A stretch of 64,000 nucleotides of DNA, from NCBI GenBank assembly GCA_963691705.1, contig OY829541.1, forward strand, positions 37,651,661-37,715,660, given 5' to 3'. Positions 36,451 to 47,848 of this stretch are shown here, one piece after another. Below the pieces are notes generated by a model. The model saw nothing but the letters and a program-made list of their open reading frames with translations. It had not been told where the DNA came from and made no database searches. The position numbers and the translations under genes are program-made. Positions within the stretch are counted from its first letter, which is position 1. Each line of letters begins with the position of its first letter. The DNA comes from Viola odorata. Its lineage: Eukaryota; Streptophyta; Magnoliopsida; Malpighiales; Violaceae.

Positions 36451-39400
36451 TAAGGTAGACTCTGAGGAGGAAGATGACTTGGAGATGTAATCTTCACCAT
36501 TCTTGTGTTTTATCCCTAATTCCTTGTAACTTTTGGAGGACTAAACTTCTAAGATCAATGTATCTAGGATTTCTAACCTTCATCGTGTGAGTTTATGGTT
36601 CACCAAAAAACCTAGCTTTTCCAAGGCTAAGCTAAAACCTTTACAACTATTTTTTTCAAGGTTCACTAGAAACCTTACTAGGCTTTATAACCAAGGCTCA
36701 AGTTTAAACCTTTCACAAGTTTTTTGCATTAAGCACAAGCTTATAACATATCACAAATCTAATCAAGGCTAGATTTAATCTTGTCCCTTTACAAGGAAAC
36801 TACCCTTAACCCAAGAAGAATTATGACTCTTCTCAAACCTTCATAATATTGAAACCTAGATCTAACACAATTACATGGAATCTAAACAAGATATATAACA
36901 ATTAATACTCCAACAAATGCAAACTAAGTTTCAAGAAGAAAGCAATTAATCAAGTGAAGCAATACTTTTTAGAAAAGAGAAAACATTTGAAAGCCTTACA
37001 TTTGCATAAGAGAGTTTTGAAAATATGAATACAACTTTAGGGTTTGGATTCTTAAGTCTCTAAGGGTTTGAAAACTTGATATTTATAGGCTATAGAGTTT
37101 TTATGGCCATTTGACACAAAATTCTAGAGCTTCTAGGCAGTGTACTGTCCGGCAGAGTACGGTGCAGCGTCCTAGACTCATTTGAGGTGCAACGACTAGT
37201 TTTAGGCTTACGGGCGGTGTACTGCCCAGGGTGTGCAGTGTACCATCGTAACGATTTCTTTGCCCACCAAGCGCCATGCTTTCTTAATAAACAAGAAATT
37301 TAGACCGTTAGGACTCGAGGCCTTAGAGCCTTCACATGAGCACCCAAAGGCTTAAAGCTAGGTTTTTTTCCAAAATTCCAACGAGGGAGCTGTTTGCCCC
37401 ACTGTGCATTACCCTCCTGGACCGCTGTTAATGAAAAATGCTCCAAAAATTATTTTCTTTGATCTTCTGAAAATCCGAAAAATGTACTCTAAAAATGTAT
37501 TTTAATGCAATCCTTTTTTGGCTAATTTGCAACTAAATTAGACTACAAATTGAGATATCCAAAACTGAAAAAAAAATTCGCCCCTCGACCAAATAGACAT
37601 AAAATCCTTTTAGATTATCGACATATTCGCAATATCGACATGCCACGTATCACTCACCATTGTAATTCCATATTGCTTCCGAAAAACCTCGCACCAGATT
37701 TTAGAATCCCCTTGCAGAACTCCCCTCAAAGTCAAAATGACATCTCACAACCCTTGAACTCAATTTAAATGAAAATATAAAATAAGATTTTTTTAAACAT
37801 AACATAGACTACTCAATACAATTTAGATCATTATGAGAAATAAAAATAGAATGCAAAGTAAAAGAATTCTATTTTTTATTCTAGTAATAACGTCCAAGCT
37901 AGATCCAAAATTTCATTATCAGTTTCGATCCTAGTAGCTTTACTAGAAAAAAAAAAGTATTAGAATAACAAAAACAAAAGAAAAAAAGATTAGAATAAAA
38001 GGATAACGAAAAAAAATAAAAGAGTATCGAATTTAGTCCCATGATAGCTAGAATTTTCCTTGTGAAGAGATGAGAGATAATTAGTGGAATTGCTAAACGT
38101 GCTTAGCTATACTGAAGAATTAGAATGGTATATCCAGGTTAGTAATTTACTTATTTTGTCAAAATTAATCTTAAATAATTAATATATTTTTTTAAATAAA
38201 TTGACGGTCCGTATTTAAGAACAAAGGGAGTATTGAATACGAGTACCTAGTTATACAAACTAGCACAACAAGTATTAAAAATTCCACTACCGTTACCAAA
38301 CATACCCCCTCCCCCCACCCTATTTCTTCTCGTTTGGAAAGAAATGGTCGGGCATGATATTACACATATAGTGGTCCATATACGTAGCTAGAGGAGGAGG
38401 ACACAATTATACATATAAATTAATATTCGTACAATTCATTTTTTTTTCCGGTCAGTGCCATAATATAAATATATGGTCTTTAAGATTTTAATGGACGTGG
38501 TCCCTTTTAGCAGTCGTACGAGAAAATGTAATTTTTTTTGTACAAAAAATAGAAAAATACTTTGGTTTTCTTGGAATTGGAGATTTTATCGAGTAATCAA
38601 AATACCTCCTTGGGAAGATGATGCACAAACGGCTCCGGGACAAAAATACTGAATATACAATTACCTCGTACAGAACTTTATTTATCCCCCATAAGAATTT
38701 GGGGACCATATTAATACTAAAACTAAAGTTTATCTTGTATATGTTTATCCAATTAATATTGGCATAATTATTAACTAATTAATTAAAATATCAAAACCTC
38801 GTACATAATAACGTTGTAACCATCCAATGATCGGAGTTGTTTGTTCTCCATGTTTCCAACAGAAAGACAAGTGAATTGAGCACAATGAGCCCATAAGGGC
38901 CTAGTAGTAGCTAAGACCTTAATCTGCTAGCAATTAAGCCATTAATTATAAATTTCTTGTGCCAAAATTATGGAAGGTACAATAACACAATATTTGTTTT
39001 TTCTTATTCTAATATGTTATTCTTATAAGGTGCAAAATCTACTTTCTGGACTTCATATTTTTGTATATTAAGTATTGATACAATCGTTTAAGTGAAAGTT
39101 TTTTGAACTTCAGACGTGGACAAATACCTTATCTTAAAACTTATCACGATCCATCATTAATATAATAGGGTCAGTTGACACTGCATATTATTATCACGTG
39201 TGGCATCTACTGCTCACGTGACAGTCATTTTATCACACAGGGGGTTTATTAAACATTAGAAAAGGTACAAGGATTAGTAAAAAGCAATAAGTATAAATGA
39301 TGATGAAATTGAAAGTATAAGAAAGTTTTATATAATGTACTTACAGGGATGAAAGAAAGCGTTAAGTTTTGGATTCTGAATTTTAACATTGTTCAATTAG

Positions 39401-39755
39401 ATTAGATCATGAATATATATATAATATGGTGTTCCGGCCAAACTAATCCACAATCTACTGTTTTAGAACTCGAAGTTCGATATAAGTGATACCTAGAAAT
39501 ATTAAAACAATTGCTCACTCTAAGCTCGAACACTAGACCTTGAAGTACCAGCACGAACCCTAAACTAATTTCGTGGTGCCTTTTGATTATCCAATAGCAA
39601 TTAATTCGACTCGACTCTACTTTTTTTTTTTAAGCGAGAATTTATTGAAATAGCAACGCTAATAATGAGTTGAGAAAACGAACCTAGCTCCGACCTTAAA
39701 ATGATAAAAGCTTGGGGAAGCACAAGCCGCTTCTAAAGCTATAGCTAATTAAGTA
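36451..39755. other. Gene-poor stretch; possible Copia LTR remnant at its left
   Basis: From 36480 to 37450 the sequence has a repeated style (TTTTCCAAGGCTAAGC, TTTCAAGGTTCACTAG) like the DNA at 44060-44150 and 45610-45660. I take it as a remnant of the same Copia-type LTR family. The remainder (37450-39755) shows no supported gene or element ends; short open frames there have no recognisable domain. Confidence 0.35.
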
Positions 39756-41783
39756 CCCCTTTGGCACACAGGTTCTACTCCAAAAAGCTCTGGACCAAAC
39801 CCAAAAGGAGGTTTGGTGTTTGGTGACTCCCTCCTTTTCAACCAGAGCTTTTTAAAAGCTCTACTCATTTTGCCTTCATTTGCTCCAAATCAGAAAGGAG
39901 CCTGAGGGAGCAGTGGGTGGAAAGCACTTTAAGGACAAAACACGGGAAGCTGGATTTATAATTTTTGGACAAAAATATCCCTTGGTTTCCTTAATAATTA
40001 CAAATAAACCAGGTATAAAATGTTCAATTTTTTCTCCGCTCACTCTCATTTCCTTACCCACACAAATTCTCTCATTCTCTTTGCCGACAAAACCACCACA
40101 CCTGACCTCCTTGCCTCTTCGGCCTCCTCTCCTCTTCTCCGACCTCCTCTGCGTTGCGACCTCATCTCCTCTTCAGCGACCCCGGAATCTCCTCTCCTCC
40201 TTCGCAGCCTCCTCCCGCACGGGGAGGTGGTGGGTTGTGGTGGTTGGTTGACGAGGTGGTGGCAGATCTGTGGGTTGTGGTGGTTGGTTGACTGGGTGGT
40301 AGCAGATCTGTGGTGGTTGGGTTTGAGTTTTGATTAGGTGAAGGAAGGTGTGCGGTGGTGAGACGCGGCGGTGCTGGAGGGACGGCCGTGAGCAGTAGCA
40401 GCGGTGTTTGGGTGATTTTTCTGCTTATTTGTGGCTGTTATTTTGCTGGTTAATTTTATGGCAAATGTTGGCTTGATTTATTGTCGAATTGCTGCTTAAT
40501 TCATTGCCGAAATGCTGTTCAAATTGTGGCTAAATTATGGCTTGAATTGATGTTTAATTTGCTGTCAAATTGTTGCTCAAAATGCTGTAAAATTGATGCT
40601 CAAAAATGCTGTCAAATTGTTGCTCAAAATGCTGTCAAAATAATTCTCAAAGTGCTGTCAAATTGTTGCTTTTAAATTGCTGTCTAATTGTTGCTTGAAT
40701 TGCTGTCTTAATATTGCTGAAAATGCTTCCGAATTGTCGCTTGAACTAATGCTTAATCATCTGCTGAACTGCTACCCTTTGTTGCTGCCAAAATGCTTGG
40801 TTTTAATGCCCAATTGTTGCTCGTTTGAGGCTGTTTTTGTTTGACACACTGATGGATCGCATGGTATGACTGAAAGCCAGGATGCCAGGATTGGAACTTG
40901 AAGCTCGGATTACATGGATTGAGCAAGAAATTGCTAAGCTAAAAGCAGCAAGATTAGCCATTCCAAACTAAATTCTGTATTTGTTTTCAGTTGCTAGCTA
41001 AGCTTATTCTCTTTTTCGAATCAATCTCCAATCAACATCAAGTTTATCCTATGTTTTCTCTTCTTTCTGGAATGATCCTCAATTAACCAAATGCTTGAAT
41101 TCTCATGTCCAGGCAAATGTTACTGGTAAAACTGGGTTTCATCTTGTATTATAAGAGTCATTACGATAATAATCCAATCTGTTGTAATCAGTTATTAATC
41201 GAAGCAATGATATACATTTTGCATTTCAGGCCCGGTAAAGAAAAGCAAAATCCATAAAACCAAAACAGTAGTGGTAAATAAAAAGATGATATTTTTAAGC
41301 CAAACCCTTCATAAATCCAATTGCTAATCAATTTGCTTAAATTGTTAGTTTATCTGTTGTTTAATAATTCATACTCATCCTTTAGATTAATTAGGTGTCT
41401 TCAATTTGATAATCCGATTAACAGTTTGCTCGAATTTTTGATTTTTTATTAATTAACTAAAATATTGTATTTATCAAATTAAATTGTGTGTGTATTAATC
41501 GAACATTTGGTTCGAACAGCTGAATCGACATTAAATTTAGAGACATTTTGGTCGTTTCAGATTTTTAAACCATAAAAATGCATTGTGCCCTTTATAGTCA
41601 TTTTACATTCCAACCATAATTTTAAAAGCAGTTTTTACCAAACACCATAAACAATTTCTGGTTTCTCACAGCACTTTTAACAAATATTTACCAAACAGCA
41701 TACTAGTTTTTCTAAAAGTACTTTTCACACAACACTTTTTCAAACCCAGCTTTCTCAAGTAGAACTTTGCTCCCAAAGGGAGC
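39756..41783. mobile_element. MITE/hAT-like element, 2.0 kb, left member of a head-to-head pair
   Basis: Left end CCCTTTGGCACACAGGTTCTAC; the right end inverted is CCCTTTGGGAGCAAAGTTCTAC. The last 220 bp (41560-41783) are the reverse complement, with divergence, of the start of the neighbouring element. The interior holds a GC-rich stretch (40080-40400) and about 300 bp of imperfect repeats of TTGCTCAAAATGCTGTCAAA (40480-40780). No clear target duplication. Confidence 0.55.
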
Positions 41784-41787
41784 CTAA

Positions 41788-42290
41788 GGGCCTGTTTGGC
41801 GTTCCGGTTCTAGTTGGAAAAGTGATTCTGGAAAAGTGTTGTGTGGAAAGTACTTCTGGAAAAGTGCGGTGGGAAACGAGAAGTTGTTTTATGGTGTTTG
41901 GTAAAAAATGCGGTTAAAACTATGGTTGGAATGTAAAATGACCATAAAGGGTATAAAACCCATTTTAAAAAAATTAATAAAAATAGGAAAAGTGGATCTA
42001 GAATTACTTATTTTGAGATGGAGATTTTATTGTGGTAGTTTTTAATTTATTTTGTTCTATTATATAAAGTAAAAAAATGAAATTAAAATGAAAAAAAAAA
42101 AAAAAAAAGAGGGTGTGCGTTTCCCAGACTGGAGCATTTTGCTCCAGTGCGCGTTTGCAAGCATTTGCTTGCTTTTGAACCTGGGCTTCTCAAGAAGCCC
42201 AGTTTATATTGACATTACCAAACACTTTTAAAGTGTTTTTGGTTTTGGAAAAAGGCGTTCCGGTGTAGAACCGGAACGCCAAAGGGCCTG
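41788..42290. mobile_element. MITE, 0.5 kb, right member of a head-to-head pair
   Basis: Terminal inverted repeats share TTTGGCGTTCCGGTTCTA (41795-41812 and the reverse at 42265-42282). The interior has no coding capacity and contains a long A run at 42086-42108. Confidence 0.7.
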
Positions 42291-43049
42291 TAAGTCCTAT
42301 TTCGAAACACATAACTTAGGGCTATCCCCCAGTCCAAGGGGATAGAAGAAAATAATGTTAGCCTAATTTAAAATTGGAACTTCAATTATTTAAAATAATA
42401 ATTTCAATTATTTATTAACATAATAACTTCAACAATTTTATTTTATACTTTTTTGCACTTTATATATATATATATTACCGCTTTTCATTTCTTTCTTAAT
42501 TTCTTTTGTTTTAGTTATATTAATTTTTTAAGAATATTTTAGTTATATTTCAAGTGAGAACTTTCAATTTATTTTCTTTCAAGTCTTAAGAAATTTTACA
42601 ATATTAAAAATAATCTTTAATATTTGTATAAAATTATATAAAACTGTCCTCGACTTGAAAGCCCAACAAACTTGGACTTGGGCTAGAGTTTTTAGCTGAC
42701 AATGTTCTTGCCTAAATCCCTTATAAAGGTCATAGGTTAGGACTTAGGAGTATAGTGTGGACTAGGAGATCCATATGGTCACGCTAAAATTTTCTCTTCC
42801 ATAAAAGTTTTTAAAATTTTAAATTTATTAGTGTCCAGCCAAATCCTCACCGTTTGTAATATCTATCTTTTGCAATTCATAATACTTTCTTCTTTTAGCA
42901 CTTACTAGTACTTGTAAGTAATTAATTTTTTATAAGATAATTTCGTTTATAATAAAAAATATATATTTTCATTTATCAGTCCACAATTCTCATCGAAAGA
43001 AATGGAGAGAATTTGGCTAATTAATCTAATACTCTTTTATACGGTCAAT
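42291..43049. other. AT-rich DNA, nothing recognised
   Basis: It contains a short TATATATATATA run near 42463. No gene, transposon end or RNA gene was seen, apart from the target duplication at its right end. Confidence 0.5.
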
Positions 43050-43647
43050 CAGTGTTTTTGGAACCGGACAGGACCGACCGGTTTGGTCCGGTTCAACCGG
43101 ATTTTTTGGGTTTTCAGTCTGATTCGGCCTATCGGACCGAAATGCATATGACCTGGGTTGGACCGGCCGTATCGACCGGTTTTTAGACAACAGGCGAACC
43201 GATCGGTTCGATAGCAACCCGGCTGGTTCAATGCAAAACGACGCCGTTTTGAACCCAAAATTCAAAACGGCGTCGTTTTGATTTTTAAATATGTTTTCAT
43301 TAATATTTTTTTTAATTTTTTTATTTTTTTTAAAAAAAATGGAAAAATTTATGTGCCTAACCAAAACGGCGTCGTTTTGGTTTGGCCAAAACGACGCCGT
43401 TTTGGTTTTGGTTATATTTTTTTTTTTTGAAAATGTGATAGGCCGGCCCATTACAGGCATGGGTCAGCCCATCAGAATTTAAAAACCAGCCGGTTCAATT
43501 CGGTTAAATTATCTAAGATTGAACGGTTCGATATATGTCCGGTTCAAAACGGTCTAATGGTTCAATCCGGTTTTTTCCGGTTGAACCCGGTCGAACCATG
43601 AAATTTTTATTTCTGGTTCGTTGTCCGGTCCGGTTCCAAAAACACTG
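43050..43647. mobile_element. hAT-like MITE, 598 bp, with CG-rich palindromes
   Basis: The ends are CAGTGTTTTTGGAACCGGAC and GTCCGGTCCGGTTCCAAAAACACTG (the right quoted in two parts: GTCCGGTCCGGTTCC, AAAAACACTG). An 8-bp duplication, CGGTCAAT, lies at 43042-43049 and 43648-43655, the hAT size. Four copies of an AAAACG(A/G)CG(C/T)CGTTTT palindrome lie at about 43235, 43264, 43363 and 43388. Confidence 0.85.
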
Positions 43648-43655
43648 CGGTCAAT

Positions 43656-44333
43656 ACACTTTTTCCCTTTTTCTTCGTCATTCATTTCCTAAAATTACTG
43701 ATTTATTTAGCTCCTAAACCAAAATAACGTTAATCCCGCATGGCCTAGACTAAAGATGCATGTAGAATTATTTATTAATTATTATTTTTATTTTATTTGC
43801 ATTTAATTAGTTTTACCAACTTGTTATCAAATAGCTACGAACTTGCCAACTGAGAAACCGAAATTCCCAATAAATGGCACGAAAGGGATGAATAGGTCTT
43901 TTCGAAAACTTCTTCAAATTCACACAATTAAAATCAACTAAGCTAGTCAAATAAGAGAAGACACTTTTGTTCATATAGTGATTCTCTCAGTAATAAAGGC
44001 TTTTACTTTAAGATTTTACAACTCCATTAACTTAGGAGTCCAAAGGTTCACCCACAACTAATTACAATGCCTTTTCAAAGTTCAAGCACAACCTTTACAA
44101 TTTCCTTTTCAAGGTTCAAGTACAACCTACAACTTAACACATTCCTCTTACACAAAAGAAGGATTATGATTAATCGCTTATTTTTCATATATTTGTTATC
44201 TCTTTTAGTGATAATTAGAATAATGATACTGCTAATTTTGGTGTATTTCTTCTTTTTTTATAGAAACAGACCTAAAGAATCAAAAGGAGAAAAAGAAGCA
44301 AATACCTAAAACAAATAGAGCAAAAAGCGATTA
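43656..44333. other. Probable Copia (SIRE-like) LTR remnant, left part
   Basis: No gene. The sequence from 44060 to 44160 continues in style at 45604 after removal of the inserted solo LTR, so both sides belong to one older element. Assignment is tentative. Confidence 0.35.
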
Positions 44334-45598
44334 GTCATGTCCGTGGACTTGACACGGGGCATTTCGAACTCTTCCCTAGACCTAGGGAAGAGGCTGCATC
44401 GTTAAGGATCGAAGGCTAAGGATGCGAGCATACAAGATGGGCTTTTTAAGTGGGCTTGGCGCTAAAATAGAAAGAAGTTGCATGGAAGGATGCTAAAGAA
44501 GTCGGAAGTCTGATAGGATTAGAAGACTGGCACAATTTTATTTCTATTCCGATTAGAACTTCTATTCCCATTCCAACTAAAACAATTATTCCCGTTTTAG
44601 ATAATTTCTATTTTTAATTAGGTTAAGGATTTTAGCACCTATTTAAGGTTAAGACTTCCAGCGAGAAGGGAGTCTTGGATCCTGCTCTCAGCAAGCATAC
44701 ACACTGTTATTGTTTTCTTTCTCTTTCAACTCTAGTATTTCATTTTTGATTAATTTTTATAGTTGAATTCCGATTATTCTTGCTATACGTTCTGGCTATG
44801 TTTTTTGATTCTTGGTAGAGATCAAGAGGTGCATCATTCATATCATTGTGAGATCTAATTGTTCTTCATAAAAGCTATTTTGTATTTCTTCTCTTTCTGA
44901 TTTAATTTCAATTTATCCTTGTTAGGTTTAGGTCTCATCACCCCAGATTTTAATCTGGCTAATTACAATTAGTTCTATTAACTTTGGGGTTGACATTGTT
45001 ACAAGAACGCAGTAAACACCTAATTGATTACAGACATAATACTTGCTATTTGATGTTAGAGAAAGAGAAGGATTGGATTTATAGGGACAAGTGAACCGAT
45101 TCCTAGGCCTATGGAAGTCTCTCCCTATTTTTATCAATTGACTAGTTAAATCCTATAAGTGAACCTTGGGGTTGCTAGAAGATTATAGTCCTTAATATAG
45201 TGTCTCTTTAAGTGGCTTGATATAGGAGGAGAGTAGAAAGTCTAAGTGAACCTAGTTTATATAGCTTTCCTACAAAACTGGTTTTAAACATGTTTGCATC
45301 AATGGTCAACAATATCGAATTATGACCTTGGAAGATCTCTACTAGGGATTTTCATCCTATTGATTTCAAAAACTCACTTCTTTGTATTTTCTTGCTTGCG
45401 TTTTAGTTAATTTGTAGTTTAATTTTAATCTCTGCTCAATAACCCCCCCTTTACTTGTTCTATTTTATTCGGTTATAACTTGAAAACTAAGACTAGTCTG
45501 ACTATCTCTGAGGATCGAACCTCTTACCATTGTGCACAATATCTTTTATTACCCAGTTTTAAGTTGTATTTTATTTTTGACGGATTCGACACCCATCA
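44334..45598 (-). mobile_element. Solo LTR flanked by GATTA duplication
   Basis: The 1265-bp insert has GATTA at 44329-44333 and 45599-45603. Read on the minus strand it starts TGATGGGTGTCGAATCCGTC, like Athila-related LTRs. Its + strand TATTTAAGG near 44640 is a weak TATA candidate. No second LTR or internal region is present. Confidence 0.75.
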
Positions 45599-47848
45599 GA
45601 TTACAACCTAGGTCATTTTCAAGGATCAAGACTCACAACTTATTGTTCTCTTCAAGGACAAGAACACTAACCCAAAATCCAAAGTCTTTATGGTACACTT
45701 TTAAACCTTCACAAAGCGATGAGTTAAACAAATACAAATAGAGCAAAAATTGGTATTTGAGATATAAAAATGTATGAGCAATAAAAATACCAATAAGCAC
45801 AATAAATAACATCAAGAAAGAAAGCAAAATCACTCTCTTGAAATAGCTAGAGAAGAGTAAACCTAAGTTTACATGCTCTAGCTTTGATTTTTGAGAGAAA
45901 TAGTGAATTTATGTTTTACAATTTTTTTTTAACTTTCATCAATTCTCCCAAATGTTAAAAAATAAGTATTTATAGAGTGGGAGAGTTTTACGGCTGTGTA
46001 TGGCTATTAGAGCTAAAAAAACTAGCCGTTATTTTTTAAACATTGCCTTAAAAAGTTGTCTACTAGCCTTAGAGATATCCTATTAAGTCCAAGTGGTGTC
46101 CCGCTAAGGCAACCAAAGTCTGTATGGCACCATGCTAAGAGCCTTACCTGTATACCTCTAAGGCTGCCCCTAAACAGTATCTCTTTAAGGCCTGCCAGTA
46201 TACCTCTAGGGGTGCAGGCCAAAACTCACTTAAAAACTTTAAAATCTTTTTACTCCAAAACGCACTTTCTTAAAAACCTTTTTAAACACTTTTGATAATT
46301 TTAAAAGAGTTAAAAAATTATTCAATTGATTCAAACACATTTTTAATCATTTTAGAAATATCCATTGAGGCTATATTAAAGCGTTATTAAGTTTAATAAG
46401 GTTCATACTTACATAGTAAAGCTTAACTCAATAACACACACTTGAGTCTTTAGACTTAACCAAATGGCTCTTCATAAGCTTGCTCCTTCTTTAAGAAAAC
46501 ACCAAGTTGATCACAATAGGATAAGCTTTATTCTTCAAAGACACTCTCTACTACAATGTGTATAATCTAGAAATACACTTATAAGCACACACACATTAGT
46601 AAAGACATTAATGTTTTATAATCATCAAAATGAATACTATAGGTATTAACCTTTTGGCTAAAAATCTCCACCTTTTAATGATGACAAAACATTTATACAA
46701 AATAAATAATATCACAAATATATTATTGCATCACAAAACGTTCCCCCCCTTTGACACATCAAACAAAAAGGGGTCCAAGCATAAAATTGCAAACATACAA
46801 AAGACAATAACAATTTATTCCCCCTATTAAAAATACAATAAACATGGAAGAAAATAAATCAAAACAAGTAGACAATAAACATGGAAGGAAACCTTACTGC
46901 TACAATGCACCAAGAAGATGTTCAAGAAAATCTAATCAAAATGCCCCCTTATCTAAATGCAAACATGCTCCCCCTCAAAGAAATGATCATGTCAAGTAGT
47001 CACAAAATGAGCATCATGCTTTTATGGAGTTCAATAGAAAAGCACACAAGATAAAATGAAATACGTATAGACATACAAGTAAGCATAGACAAGTCATTAT
47101 CATAAAAGTTAAGGATATACGAGCCTTACAAACATAAGGGTTCAACCTTTCGAACAATTCTTCAAAGATTGAGTCCTCAACCTAAATCTTCAAGAGTTGA
47201 AGCCTTGAGCCACAATCATCATCAAGGATATATCTCATCTACCTTTCTAAGCCATGGATCGTCATTATCCAAATCTTTATTTTTGCTTATGGATGATCTA
47301 CCATACTTACTGATGCGTTCTAAGCTCTTAAAGAGGCTTTTGAAGCATTTCTATGGATGGAAATCACAAAAAGTCAAGTGAGGTTAAGAGAGCTTGAACA
47401 ACAAATACAAATAATTTAAAGTATCTAATTAAAAATCAGATTGGAAATACAAATAGAACAAACTTGAATTAAAGATCAAACGATTAGAAGATTAAAATAA
47501 AAGATGATTATAGTTTTACTTGTCTTGGCACAAGGCTCATCTATGTCCAGCATCAAGCAATGGGCTAAGATGAATATTTTGGAGGAAAACTCACTCAACA
47601 AGAAACTAATCAAAACTATGGGAAAAACTAAAGAGGAAACTAAGCTTATATTGTCACTAAATGACAAAGGATTTAGAAGCACCCATAAAGGGAAAAAACC
47701 CTAGATGGGAGAATATTCCTTTGCGTAGCCCGCGCCCCTCTCTTGATGCTTTCACATGGTGAGCTGACCGCACGCTCGGAGTGGTCCAGACTAGCTATAA
47801 CGCTTGGGGATGGGTGTGCCTATTGGCCGCAAGTTTAGTTGTGCTTGC
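45599..47848 (-). other. Degenerate Copia (SIRE-like) LTR and 3' internal region
   Basis: On the minus strand, TGTTTTGTCATCATTAAAAG followed by GTGGAGATTTT (near 46670) resembles the end of SIRE-type Copia coding/purine-tract DNA just before the 3' LTR. CCCCCT-rich segments at 46743, 46818 and 46968 fit the same origin. Open frames here (such as 47504-47704) have no recognisable domain. Confidence 0.35.

Noticed and set aside
38488..38709. 73-codon minus-strand open frame
   Set aside because: No recognisable motif, no splice or promoter support, AT-rich surroundings.
47504..47704. 66-codon + open frame with Lys-rich end
   Set aside because: No family recognised and it lies in degenerate Copia-type DNA; not enough to call a gene.
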